From assembly GCF_034670185.1 (NCBI RefSeq), contig NZ_JAXMNY010000001.1:1240001-1304000 (forward strand): a DNA stretch of 64,000 bases. Reading direction: 5' to 3'. Under the pieces are notes generated by a model. That model ran no database searches and was not told the origin of the DNA. It was given only the letters and a program-made list of their open reading frames with translations. A program made the position numbers and the translations under genes. Positions 1 through 8,340 of the stretch are shown one piece after another; position 1 is the stretch's first letter, and each line of letters begins with the position of its first letter. This DNA is from Nisaea sp. GTDB taxonomy: Bacteria > Pseudomonadota > Alphaproteobacteria > Thalassobaculales > Thalassobaculaceae.

Positions 1-1746
1 GGCCATATGGGCAGCTACGCGGTCGAGGATATCTACGAGCAGATCTGCGGCGCCGCGACCACACTCGTCTTCGTCAATACGCGGGCACAGGCAGAGATTC
101 TGTTCCAGGCGCTCTGGCGGATAAACGAGCAGAACCTGCCAATTGCCCTGCATCACGGCTCGCTCGCGGCGGAGCAGCGGCGCAAAGTTGAGGCGGTCAT
201 GTCGAAGGGTGGGCTACGGGCCGTTGTCGCCACCTCTTCCCTCGATCTCGGGATCGACTGGGCGGCGGTCGATCTGGTCATCCAGGTCGGTGCCCCGAAA
301 GGCTCCTCGCGCCTGCTGCAACGGATAGGAAGGGCTAATCACCGGCTTGATCAGCCAAGCCGTGCCATCCTGATCCCGGCGAACCGGTTCGAGGTGCTGG
401 AATGCCAGGCCGCGATCGACGCCGTGAACGAGATGAGTCTCGACGGCGAGTTGCCAAGCGAAGGCGCGCTGGACGTGCTGGCGCAGCATATCCTCGGCAC
501 CGCCTGCGCCGGACTGTTTCATCCGGATCAGCTTTACGAGGAAGTCCGCACCGCCTCGCCATATGCCAATCTCAGCCGGGAGGATTTCGACGCGGTCCTG
601 CGGTTCGTAACAGATGGCGGATACGCCTTGCGCACCTATGACCGGTTCCGCCGGCTGCGGCCGACCGCCGACGGATTGCTGACCGTGGTCAATCAGCGGG
701 TCGCCCGGTCCTACCGGATGAATGTGGGCACGATTGTGGAAGCGGTGACACTGAAGGTCCGGATGCGCCGGGGACGTTTTCTCGGTGAGATCGAAGAGTA
801 TTTCGTCCAGGGCCTGACATCAGGCGACACTTTCCTCTTCGCCGGCCAGCTTCTGACTTTCGAGGGTGTCCGTGAGACAGTCGTGGAGGTCAGCCCCGGC
901 AAGGGAGAGGAGCCGGAGATCCCCGCCTATATGGGCGGACGCCTGCCCTTCACCACGCACCTGTCGGACAGGGTCCGGGCCATGCTGGAGGATGACAAGA
1001 ACTGGCCAACCCTGCCCGCGCCTGTCGAGGACTGGCTGCGGATGCAGCAATGGCGTTCCGTCATGCCTAAACGGGACCGGCTGCTGGTGGAGGTTTTTCC
1101 GCGCAGCGGGAAATTCTATCTTGTCGCCTACTGCTTCGCCGGACGGAACGCGCACCAGACACTGGGTATGTTGCTGACCAGGAGGATGGAACGGGCGGGA
1201 CTGGACCCGCTCGGCTTCGTTGCCACCGATTATGTGATCGCGATCTGGGGCTTGAAGGAGCCCCGTGCCGAAGATGTAGCCGGGCTATTCGACCAGGACA
1301 TGCTTGGAGACGATCTTGAGGAATGGATGGCGGAATCAACGCTGCTGAAGCGTACATTCCGGAACGTCGCGGTGATCGCCGGCCTGATCGAACGGAAGCT
1401 GCCGGGACATGAGAAAACAGGCCGGCAAGTCACTTTCAATGCCGACCTGATCTATGACGTGCTGCGCAGCCATGAGCCCGATCATGTCCTGCTCCGTGCC
1501 ACCCGCGCGGACGCTGCGCGCGGCCTGACGGATATTCGCCGTCTGGCCGAGCTTCTGGTCCAGGTGCATGGCAAGATCGATGTCCGCCACCTCGACCGGG
1601 TCTCTCCGCTCGCCGTTCCGATCCTGCTTGAGATCGGCAAGGAACATGTCTACGGCGGTGCACTCGACACCCTGTTGGAAGAGGCGGAAGCTGAACTGGT
1701 CAGCGAAGCGACCGGCGGTAATAAGCAGGCAAACCTGCCGATATAA
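1..1746 (+). CDS. Ligase-associated Lhr-like DEXH helicase, C-terminal part
   Basis: This is the distal part of a superfamily 2 helicase of the Lhr-like type encoded with ATP-dependent DNA ligases and used in DNA repair. Coding runs in frame from the first base of the window, so the N-terminal ATP-binding half lies outside. Visible are the second RecA domain with helicase motifs (TLVFVNTRAQAE, then LHHGSL, ATSSLDLGIDW and motif VI RIGRANH around residues 20-110), followed by the winged-helix and Lhr-core region to residue 579. The family is usually a little over 800 residues, so about 580 are present here. In related genomes the next gene is pdeM, which is found downstream on the same strand after a cold-shock gene. 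Family assignment is firm; the exact substrate is not known from sequence. Confidence 0.9.
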   Translation, partial: GHMGSYAVEDIYEQICGAATTLVFVNTRAQAEILFQALWRINEQNLPIALHHGSLAAEQRRKVEAVMSKGGLRAVVATSSLDLGIDWAAVDLVIQVGAPKGSSRLLQRIGRANHRLDQPSRAILIPANRFEVLECQAAIDAVNEMSLDGELPSEGALDVLAQHILGTACAGLFHPDQLYEEVRTASPYANLSREDFDAVLRFVTDGGYALRTYDRFRRLRPTADGLLTVVNQRVARSYRMNVGTIVEAVTLKVRMRRGRFLGEIEEYFVQGLTSGDTFLFAGQLLTFEGVRETVVEVSPGKGEEPEIPAYMGGRLPFTTHLSDRVRAMLEDDKNWPTLPAPVEDWLRMQQWRSVMPKRDRLLVEVFPRSGKFYLVAYCFAGRNAHQTLGMLLTRRMERAGLDPLGFVATDYVIAIWGLKEPRAEDVAGLFDQDMLGDDLEEWMAESTLLKRTFRNVAVIAGLIERKLPGHEKTGRQVTFNADLIYDVLRSHEPDHVLLRATRADAARGLTDIRRLAELLVQVHGKIDVRHLDRVSPLAVPILLEIGKEHVYGGALDTLLEEAEAELVSEATGGNKQANLPI

Positions 1747-1754
1747 CCGGTGCT

Positions 1755-1934
1755 TTAATTCACGACGATGGTTGAGGCGCTGCCATACATTTCAGAGATG
1801 ATGGTGCGGGCATGGCCAATCATTTTGGGATTCTCGGTGCCTCTAATGGAAAAGACGTTCGCACCGCTTGATCGGGAAAAAGAGACGTAGTTGTGAAGGC
1901 CGTAGTTGGTAAGAAAGTTAGATTCGTAGTTCAT
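1755..1934 (-). CDS. Small hypothetical protein, 59 aa
   Basis: A 59-codon open frame on the reverse strand begins MNYESNFLTNYG and ends STIVVN. It is preceded by a good Shine-Dalgarno sequence, AAGGA, five bases before the ATG. It fills most of the gap between the helicase and the cold-shock gene, converges on the helicase with 8 bases between stops, and lies downstream of the csp gene on the same strand. The protein is rich in Asn, Ser and Tyr, has no obvious membrane segment or signal peptide, and I do not recognise a family. The RBS, reasonable codon use and neat fit between neighbours argue for a real gene; the short length and lack of a known relative argue for caution. Confidence 0.5.
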   Translation of the reverse strand: MNYESNFLTNYGLHNYVSFSRSSGANVFSIRGTENPKMIGHARTIISEMYGSASTIVVN

Positions 1935-2019
1935 AATATCCTTGAGAGATCATAGTAGTTGGGGAAAATCTGAATAGGTGGCGGATCAAATCTGATCGGA
2001 CGCGACCTGCAGTCAGTAT

Positions 2020-2050
2020 GAATAAGGGCGATCAGCGACCGCCCTTATTC
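2020..2050. terminator. Hairpin terminator after the cold-shock gene
   Basis: An 11-bp perfect inverted repeat, GAATAAGGGCG and CGCCCTTATTC with a 9-base loop, lies 16 bases beyond the csp stop codon. The flank is T-rich only on the forward strand (TTTAT). On the csp strand the hairpin is followed by ATACTG, so there it may work as a transcript-stabilising or leaky end. Confidence 0.6.
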
Positions 2051-2065
2051 TTTATGTTCAGTGCG

Positions 2066-2275
2066 TTAGTCGACGATCTTTACGTTTTCCGCAGACGACT
2101 TTCCACCCTGGCCCGGGACCAGGTCGAACGACAGGCGCTGGCCTTCGTCGACGGAGGTCATGCCGGCGCGCTCAAGAGCGGAAATGTGCAGAAAAGCGTC
2201 TTTAGAACCATCTTCCGGCTCGATAAAGCCATAGCCCTTGGTGGCGTTGAACCATTTTACAGTACCTGTGGTCAT
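2066..2275 (-). CDS. Cold-shock protein (CspA family)
   Basis: A 69-residue single-domain cold-shock protein that binds single-stranded RNA/DNA and melts RNA secondary structure. RNP1-like KGYGFIEP and RNP2-like AFLHISALER are both present after the typical start TTGTVKWFNATKGYG. The ATG at 2275 is preceded by AAAGGA at the correct spacing; an upstream in-frame GTG would add only five residues and would swallow that RBS. The gene lies between two parts of the DNA-ligase-associated repair cluster on the opposite strand, an unusual position. A long AT-rich leader precedes it, as is common for cold-inducible csp genes. Which of several csp paralogues this is cannot be decided. Confidence 0.93.
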   Translation of the reverse strand: MTTGTVKWFNATKGYGFIEPEDGSKDAFLHISALERAGMTSVDEGQRLSFDLVPGQGGKSSAENVKIVD

Positions 2276-2417
2276 GATTTTTCCTTTCACGACAAATTAA
2301 GCGGTCCGGAGCCCAATGCGACGGACCGAGGGTAACGCTCAAAATATCGGAGAAGGAACATGATCGACGGCAAAGCGGCGAGACAGTCTTTTAACAGCGA
2401 CTTCTAAACGTGAATGA

Positions 2418-2445
2418 TACATAGAACGAATATGGACAATCGCAA
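2418..2445 (-). promoter_or_regulatory. Predicted csp promoter
   Basis: Read on the reverse strand there is TTGCGA (2440-2445), a 16-base spacer, and TATGTA (2418-2423). It would give a leader of about 135 bases before the csp ATG. The surrounding gap 2276-2610 is AT-rich and holds no gene; I see no other strong signal and no clear promoter for pdeM in it. Confidence 0.35.
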
Positions 2446-2610
2446 GTTATTTTACGTCGGAACATATTATTTTCATCAGACTGAAACATGCGCCACCCCG
2501 ACAATAAAACAGACCAGGCCATTGGTACGATTACATAATTATGCCGCATGAATACCGCCTCATACGGGATCACCATTGACCCGGCTCCTCGGATCCGCCA
2601 AAGCAGCGCC

Positions 2611-3285
2611 ATGACTTCAGAACCACTCACCCTTAACGGCGTCTCACTGGTCGCCGATCTTTCCGGCGCCTTGTACTGGCCCGATCGCTCCCTGCTCGTG
2701 GTGTCCGATCTGCATCTGGAGAAAGGATCGAGCTACGCGTCAAGAGGCGTTCATCTGCCGCCCTACGATACGGCGGACACTCTGAACCGCCTGGCTAAAA
2801 TCTGCGGCCATTACAGGCCTCAATCAGTGATTTGCCTTGGCGACAATTTTCACGATACCGGCGGGCTGGACCGAATGGGAAAAGCCGACCGGGCCGCACT
2901 TGAGCATCTGATCTCGGCACATGACTGGCTCTGGATCACCGGTAATCACGACCCGGAGCTGCCAGATGACCTTCCCGGCCGGAACACGACGGAAGCAACC
3001 ATCGGCGCCTTGACCTTCCGTCACGAAGCCTCAAGGTCACCTGCCCATGGGGAGATCAGCGGTCACTATCATCCATCGGCGCGGGTACGGACCCGTCAGC
3101 GCAATCTCAGCGGACGTTGTTTCGCCCACAACGGGGACAGGCTGATCATGCCGGCATTCGGTGCGCTGACAGGCGGCCTGACAGTCCGCGATGCAGCCAT
3201 TCGTGCAGTGCTCGGCACGCATTTCGATGCTCTCTTCCTTGGCCCCAAACGCATCTACCGTTTTCCGACCGACAAGCTTTGCTGA
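2611..3285 (+). CDS. pdeM: Ligase-associated DNA damage response endonuclease/phosphoesterase PdeM
   Basis: A calcineurin-like metallophosphoesterase of about 224 residues from the PdeM family, found with ATP-dependent DNA ligase, an Lhr-like helicase and an exonuclease. Metal-binding motifs are in the usual order: VVSDLHLEKG, CLGDNFHD, WITGNHDPE and SGHYHPSA. The start is taken at the second ATG (2611, MTSEPLTLNG), which matches the family N-terminus; the ATG at 2548 would add 21 residues of low-complexity sequence. The helicase lies upstream on the same strand, but the csp gene and the small gene on the other strand separate them. The ligase and exonuclease genes are not downstream, so this part of the cluster has been rearranged. 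Confidence 0.9.
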   Translation: MTSEPLTLNGVSLVADLSGALYWPDRSLLVVSDLHLEKGSSYASRGVHLPPYDTADTLNRLAKICGHYRPQSVICLGDNFHDTGGLDRMGKADRAALEHLISAHDWLWITGNHDPELPDDLPGRNTTEATIGALTFRHEASRSPAHGEISGHYHPSARVRTRQRNLSGRCFAHNGDRLIMPAFGALTGGLTVRDAAIRAVLGTHFDALFLGPKRIYRFPTDKLC

Positions 3286-3292
3286 ACGGAAG

Positions 3293-3321
3293 TGATCCGA
3301 GTCCGAACCGGGCCCGTAAGT
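3293..3321 (+). promoter_or_regulatory. Sigma-E (ECF/ChrR-type) promoter for the photolyase operon
   Basis: TGATCC (3293-3298), exactly 18 bases, then TAAGT (3317-3321). This resembles the TGATCC/TAAGA promoter pattern recalled for Rhodobacter sphaeroides sigma-E, which responds to singlet oxygen. It lies 28 bases before the photolyase start codon. A second element with the same -35 and spacing precedes the reverse-strand operon at 12318-12346. Confidence 0.65.
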
Positions 3322-3349
3322 CCCCTTGCAGGTTCTTAAAGGTGGTAGC

Positions 3350-4804
3350 GTGACCGAACGTCCTATTATTCTCTGGTTTCGTCAGGATCTCCGGCTCGGG
3401 GACAATCCGGCCCTGGCAGCGGCTGTGGCATCCGGCGCCCCCATCCTTCCAGTTTTCATTCTCGATGATGACACACCGGGGAAATGGGCCCCGGGAGGCG
3501 CATCCCGTTGGTGGCTGCATCAGAGCCTCGATGCGCTTCGGCAATCCCTCGCCACCCTCGACTGTCCCCTGCTGTTGCGTCGCGGCACCGCGGCCGAGAC
3601 CATCCGGACGCTTGCGGCGGAAACCGGCGCAAGTGCCGTTTACTGGAATCGCTGCTACGAGCCCTTCGCCATCCGCCGCGATGCCGCACTGAAAAGCGCG
3701 CTGAAAGAGGATCGTATCGAGGCCGAGAGCTTCAATGCAGCGCTTCTGTTCGAGCCCTGGCAGGTGAAAACCAAAACCGGCACGCCGCCAAAAGTTTATT
3801 CGCCTTACTGGCGGGCCATGCGCCTTCTCGGCGACCCGGCACCGGAAGGCGCCACTCCCCAATGCATCCCGCGCACCGCAAAGCTCCCGGCAGGCGATCA
3901 ACTTGACGACTGGAACCTGCAGCCGCGCGATCCCGACTGGGCATCCGGTTTCTCCGCGCTCTGGCAGCCGGGCGAACAAGGCGGGCTCGACAAGTTGGAC
4001 GAGTTTCTGGAAAACGCGATCGACGGGTATAAGACGGGCCGTGATTTCCCGTCACGGCCACTTGTCTCGCGACTCTCGCCGCATCTTCACTTCGGAGAAA
4101 TCGGCCCGCGCCAAGTCTGGCACCGCACCGTCGCGCATTGCATCACGACCGGCCGCGATCCGTTTTCGGGATCGGTAGAGCATTTCCTGAAGGAGCTGGT
4201 ATGGCGCGAATTCTCCCACGCCCAGCTTTATTTCAACCCGGACCTCCCGGACGTCTGCCTGCGCCCCGAATATGAGCGCTTTCCATGGGACCGGGCAGAA
4301 AAGCCCCTGCGCGCCTGGCAGCGCGGGAAAACCGGTATCCCCATCGTGGATGCAGGGATGCGGGAGCTTTGGCAAACCGGCTACATGCACAACCGGGTGC
4401 GGATGATCTGCGCGTCCTTTCTGGTGAAGCACCTGATGGTGGACTGGCGCGCGGGCGAGGCCTGGTTCTGGGATACGCTGGTCGATGCAGACCTGGCGAA
4501 CAACGCCGCATCATGGCAGTGGATCGCTGGATCCGGTGCCGATGCAGCGCCCTATTTCCGGATCTTCAACCCCGTCCTGCAGGGCGAGAAATTCGATAAA
4601 GACGGCGCGTATACCCGCAACTGGGTCCCGGAGCTTTCCGAGGTTCCCGACCGATACCTGCACAAGCCATGGGAAGCGCCGGGAGACCCGGCACCGGACT
4701 ATCCGGAACCCATCGTAGATCTAGCGTTCGGTCGCGACAGAGCACTTACGGCGTTCAAAAGGCTGAATGACGGACTTTCGTCCGACATCGCCGCGTGCGC
4801 TTAA
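3350..4804 (+). CDS. phr: Deoxyribodipyrimidine photo-lyase
   Basis: A class I photolyase of 484 residues that uses blue light, FADH- and an antenna chromophore to split cyclobutane pyrimidine dimers. The N-terminal Rossmann antenna domain starts LWFRQDLRLGDNP. The C-terminal FAD-binding domain contains KTGIPIVDAGMREL, GYMHNRVRM, and ASWQWIAGSGADAAPYFRIF, including the Asn and Trp residues of the active pocket. The GTG at 3350 is preferred to the upstream TTG because AAAGGTGG precedes it at proper spacing and the family begins here. It is the first gene of a six-gene forward operon and carries a sigma-E-type promoter. Photolyase genes are known members of the sigma-E/ChrR regulon in Rhodobacter. 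Function is secure; a cryptochrome role is less likely. Confidence 0.95.
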   Translation: MTERPIILWFRQDLRLGDNPALAAAVASGAPILPVFILDDDTPGKWAPGGASRWWLHQSLDALRQSLATLDCPLLLRRGTAAETIRTLAAETGASAVYWNRCYEPFAIRRDAALKSALKEDRIEAESFNAALLFEPWQVKTKTGTPPKVYSPYWRAMRLLGDPAPEGATPQCIPRTAKLPAGDQLDDWNLQPRDPDWASGFSALWQPGEQGGLDKLDEFLENAIDGYKTGRDFPSRPLVSRLSPHLHFGEIGPRQVWHRTVAHCITTGRDPFSGSVEHFLKELVWREFSHAQLYFNPDLPDVCLRPEYERFPWDRAEKPLRAWQRGKTGIPIVDAGMRELWQTGYMHNRVRMICASFLVKHLMVDWRAGEAWFWDTLVDADLANNAASWQWIAGSGADAAPYFRIFNPVLQGEKFDKDGAYTRNWVPELSEVPDRYLHKPWEAPGDPAPDYPEPIVDLAFGRDRALTAFKRLNDGLSSDIAACA

Positions 4805-4867
4805 CCATACGCGAAATGCTGCACAGTCGGCACGATTATGATTAGAGTTTTCCCTGGGGGTAATGGA

Positions 4868-6214
4868 ATGCGCATAGCTGTCATCGGAAGCGGTATCGCC
4901 GGGTTTGGCGCGGCATGGTTATTGTCTTCGCGTTATCAGGTCACCGTGTACGAGGCGAACGACAGGCTTGGCGGGCACAGCAACACGGTTTCGGTGGATT
5001 ATGACGGCCGGCAGATCCCGGTCGATACAGGCTTCATCGTCTATAACGAGGCGACCTACCCCAATCTGATCAGCATGTTCGAGGTCCTCGATGTTCCAAC
5101 AAAGCTCAGCGACATGTCGTTCAGTGTTTCCGTCGATAACGGTGCGCTCGAATATGAAGGCTCGCTCAAAGGTCTGATTGCGCAACCGGCCAATCTCTTA
5201 AAACCGAGCTATTACAAAATGCTGGCGGACGTTGCGCGGTTCTTCTCCGCTGCCCCGCGCCTGCTTGATGAAGACGGCGATCCGGGCCTCACGCTCGGCG
5301 ACTTCCTGAAACGTGAAGGCTATGGCGACGGCTTCCTCTACGACCACCTGCTGCCGATGGCCGCTGCGATTTGGTCCTGTCCAGTAGAGACCATGCTGGC
5401 CTTCCCGGCCCGCAGCTTTGTTCGCTTCTTCGTCAATCATGGCCTGCTCAAACATGCGAACCGGCCACAGTGGTTCACCGTCGACGGCGGCTCCCGCTCT
5501 TATGTGCAGCGCCTCGCCGCGGAAATCGAGCAGCGCGGCGGACAGATCCGGACCGGCCAGCCCGTCCGCCGCATTCGTCGTCTTGAGACCGGCGTGATGA
5601 TCGGGGAGCCGGACGGCTCCGAGACTTACTACGATCAGGTCGTCATCGGCGCCCACGGCGACGAGGCACTCGCCATGCTGAGCGACGCCAGCGACGCCGA
5701 ACGCGCCTTGCTCGGCTGCTTCAGCTACCAGGACAATGTTGCGGTGCTGCATCGGGATCCGCGCCTGATGCCAAAGCGTCGTCAGGCCTGGGCCTCCTGG
5801 AACTATCTCTCGGAAGGCCGCCGCGACATGGACCGCGCCGTTGCCCTGACCTACTGGATGAACCGCTTGCAGGGTATCGACGACAAATATCCACTATTCG
5901 TCACCATGAACCCGCTCGAGGAGCCCGACCCGGCGCTGGAGTTCGCACGTTTCACCTACACACACCCCGTATTCGACAGCGCCGCAGTCTGGGCCCAAGG
6001 CGAAATGATGCCAATTCAGGGCGTCCGTAACACATGGTTCTGCGGCAGTTATTGTGGCTACGGATTCCATGAGGACGGGTTGAAAGCGGCGATTGCCGTC
6101 GCCCGCGGCCTTGGTATAGCGCCGCCCTGGAACACCGATGTCGAGCCGGCAAGCGGGCACTGGCTCGACCAGAACAGCGTGTATGCGCCTGCTCAGGACG
6201 CAGGAGACGACTGA
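4868..6214 (+). CDS. FAD-dependent flavin amine oxidase-like protein
   Basis: A 448-residue NAD(P)/FAD-binding protein of the amine oxidase superfamily (COG2907 type). The dinucleotide-binding motif IAVIGSGIAGFGAAW starts at residue 3 and is followed by the typical YEANDRLGGHSNT, where the acidic residue holds the ribose. The C-terminal FAD contact is in TWFCGSYCGYGFHEDG. The ATG at 4868 places the Rossmann motif at the N-terminus and has GGGGGTAATGG upstream. This family almost always sits beside DUF1365 and Cfa-type methyltransferases, as it does here. In Rhodobacter a relative belongs to the singlet-oxygen regulon, and lipid oxidation or furan fatty acid formation has been proposed for such clusters. 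The substrate in this organism is an inference. Confidence 0.88.
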   Translation: MRIAVIGSGIAGFGAAWLLSSRYQVTVYEANDRLGGHSNTVSVDYDGRQIPVDTGFIVYNEATYPNLISMFEVLDVPTKLSDMSFSVSVDNGALEYEGSLKGLIAQPANLLKPSYYKMLADVARFFSAAPRLLDEDGDPGLTLGDFLKREGYGDGFLYDHLLPMAAAIWSCPVETMLAFPARSFVRFFVNHGLLKHANRPQWFTVDGGSRSYVQRLAAEIEQRGGQIRTGQPVRRIRRLETGVMIGEPDGSETYYDQVVIGAHGDEALAMLSDASDAERALLGCFSYQDNVAVLHRDPRLMPKRRQAWASWNYLSEGRRDMDRAVALTYWMNRLQGIDDKYPLFVTMNPLEEPDPALEFARFTYTHPVFDSAAVWAQGEMMPIQGVRNTWFCGSYCGYGFHEDGLKAAIAVARGLGIAPPWNTDVEPASGHWLDQNSVYAPAQDAGDD

Positions 6215-6215
6215 G

Positions 6216-7049
6216 ATGGTGGCTCCCGCACATACAGGGCCCGCCACACCGGCAGAGTCTTGCCTCTATCGGGGGGTGGTCACACATGCCCGGCTGATCC
6301 CGTTCAGGCACCGCTTCGTCTATCGGGTTTTCTCAATGCTGCTGGATCTGGAAGAGGTCGATGGCCTCGCGGGCAAGCTAAAGCTATTCTCCCATAACCG
6401 TTTCAATCTGTTCTCCTTCTTCGACAGAGACCATGCGTCACGCGACGGCACGTCCGCTCTCGAATGGGTCCGACAGCAGCTTCGTTCTGCAGGCTACGAG
6501 GCACATGAAGGAAAAGTCTTAGTTCATTGTTTCCCAAGAATTCTCGGGTATGTTTTCAACCCTCTTTCGATATATTTCTGCCACCATCAAAATGGCCATC
6601 TGCAGGCCATACTGTATGAGGTGAAAAACACTTTCGGCCAGCAGCATTGCTACCTGATCCCGGTTGAGCCGATCCAGGATGATGGCGGTACGATCCGGCA
6701 GAGTTGCGATAAGAGTTTCTACGTTTCCCCCTTCATGGAGATGACCGCTACCTACCGCTTCCGGCTGAAGGAGCCCGGCGATAAACTCTCCATCCTGATC
6801 CGGCAGGAAACGCCGGAGGGAGAGACCCTCGTCGCGACCCATACCGGAACGAGAGAAGCAATGACGGACCGGGCCCTGCTCAAGGTGGCCCTGCTCTACC
6901 CACTTCTCACGGCGAAGGTCGTCGCAGGCATCCATTGGGAAGCCCTGAAGCTCTGGATCAAGGGAGCTGTCTTCCACAAACGGCCGGAGACACCGGGAGA
7001 GCCGGTATCCGTCATTAATAAATCATCCACTGGGCCACATGTTGCGTAA
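6216..7049 (+). CDS. DUF1365 family protein
   Basis: A 277-residue DUF1365 protein. Family landmarks are CLYRGVVTHARLIPFRHRF near the N-terminus, FSHNRFNLFSFFDRDH, and the conserved block LGYVFNPLSIYFC around residues 105-125. The ATG at 6216 begins one base after the stop of the flavin oxidase (TGAGATG), with GGAG upstream, so translation is probably coupled. The biochemical role is not established. Its constant partners, a flavin amine oxidase and a cyclopropane-synthase-like enzyme, point to modification of membrane fatty acids. Two stretches in the middle of the gene (near 6530-6600) are a little more AT-rich than the neighbours, without a frame change. Confidence 0.88.
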   Translation: MVAPAHTGPATPAESCLYRGVVTHARLIPFRHRFVYRVFSMLLDLEEVDGLAGKLKLFSHNRFNLFSFFDRDHASRDGTSALEWVRQQLRSAGYEAHEGKVLVHCFPRILGYVFNPLSIYFCHHQNGHLQAILYEVKNTFGQQHCYLIPVEPIQDDGGTIRQSCDKSFYVSPFMEMTATYRFRLKEPGDKLSILIRQETPEGETLVATHTGTREAMTDRALLKVALLYPLLTAKVVAGIHWEALKLWIKGAVFHKRPETPGEPVSVINKSSTGPHVA

Positions 7050-7079
7050 GACGAGTGATCATAATTGGGGCGCGTTGAA

Positions 7080-8336
7080 ATGACTGATCGCGAGATCTGC
7101 GAAACATCCACATTGCCAGAATCTACGTTTCCGAACGGGACCATCCCGGTCAAACCGGACTCATTCATGCCCTGGACACGGGCTGTGCTGATCATGTTGA
7201 AAGCCGTCCGCATGGGTGAGTTGCATTTGCAGACACCCAATGGTCAGCTGCATATCATCAAGGGAAGCGAGCCCGGCCCGAAGGCGCACTTGCAGCTACG
7301 AAGCGACGCAGTATGTCGGCGCCTGTTGCTCGGAGGCGATCTCCGTTTCGGCGAAGACTATATGGACGGTACCTGGGATACCCCGGATCTGCCTGCCCTG
7401 CTCTCGTTCGGCGCCGTAAACCGCAATGCACTGGCCAAAGCGCTCGACGGGACGCGCTTAGGACGCTTCATGAAAACCCTTGGGCACTTGTCCAACCGCA
7501 ACACCAAACGCGGGAGCCGGCGCAACATCGCCCACCATTACGATATCGGGAACACCTTCTACGGAAAGTGGCTGGACCCGAGCATGACGTACTCCTCTGC
7601 CGTCTTCGAGCCGGGTGTGGAAGAACTTGAGCCGGCGCAGCGCCGGAAATACCAGCGCATCGCCGACATGCTGCAACTTGAGCCGGGCCAGACCGTTCTG
7701 GAAATTGGCTGCGGATGGGGAGGCTTCGCATCCGTCGCCGTACGCGAATACGGCGCCCGCGTCGTTGGCCTCACGCTTTCCCAGGAACAGCATGACTACG
7801 CGATTGAGCGGGCGAAACGCGAGGGTATAGCCGACAAGGTTTCGATCCAGCTTTGCGATTACCGGGACGTCGACGGACGGTTCGACCATATCGCCTCAAT
7901 CGAGATGTTCGAGGCGGTCGGCGAACAGTACTGGCCGGTCTTTTTCGATCAGGTAAAAGCGCGGCTGACCGATACCGGCCGTGCCGCAATGCAGATCATC
8001 ACCATCAACGACAGGGATTTCGAATCCTATCGCCGGAACCCGGACTTCATCCAGAAATACATCTTTCCAGGCGGCATGCTGCCGTCGGAAGTGCGCCTGA
8101 CCGATCATTTCGACGCCTCCGGTCTGGAATGCGTCGCCAATGACGGGTTCGGTATCGACTATGCCCGTACACTGGCGATCTGGCGGGAACGCTTCCTCGC
8201 CCGCTGGCCGGAGATCGCCCCACTCGGCTTCGACGAGCGGTTCCGGCGGATGTGGGAATATTATCTCTGCTATTGCGAAGGTGGCTTTCGTGCCGGCCTC
8301 ATCGATGTCCGGCAAATCGCGCTGAAACACGCTTAA
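7080..8336 (+). CDS. Cyclopropane-fatty-acyl-phospholipid synthase family methyltransferase
   Basis: A 418-residue SAM-dependent enzyme of the Cfa/UfaA1 family that methylates or cyclopropanates double bonds of phospholipid acyl chains at the membrane. Visible are the N-terminal acyl-binding region, the signature IAHHYDIGNTFYGKWLD, the SAM-binding loop VLEIGCGWGGFA near residue 203, and the later YIFPGGMLPS. The ATG at 7080 is chosen over a TTG five codons earlier. It follows DUF1365 by 30 bases and precedes the symporter by 4 bases. Given its partners it may be the methyltransferase step of furan or branched fatty acid synthesis rather than a classical cyclopropane synthase; sequence alone does not separate these. 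Confidence 0.92.
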   Translation: MTDREICETSTLPESTFPNGTIPVKPDSFMPWTRAVLIMLKAVRMGELHLQTPNGQLHIIKGSEPGPKAHLQLRSDAVCRRLLLGGDLRFGEDYMDGTWDTPDLPALLSFGAVNRNALAKALDGTRLGRFMKTLGHLSNRNTKRGSRRNIAHHYDIGNTFYGKWLDPSMTYSSAVFEPGVEELEPAQRRKYQRIADMLQLEPGQTVLEIGCGWGGFASVAVREYGARVVGLTLSQEQHDYAIERAKREGIADKVSIQLCDYRDVDGRFDHIASIEMFEAVGEQYWPVFFDQVKARLTDTGRAAMQIITINDRDFESYRRNPDFIQKYIFPGGMLPSEVRLTDHFDASGLECVANDGFGIDYARTLAIWRERFLARWPEIAPLGFDERFRRMWEYYLCYCEGGFRAGLIDVRQIALKHA

Positions 8337-8340
8337 GCGA

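Noticed and set aside
2564..2569. A further TGATCC on the reverse strand upstream of csp
   Set aside because: No TAAG/TAAA follows at 18 bases, so it does not form a sigma-E-type promoter.
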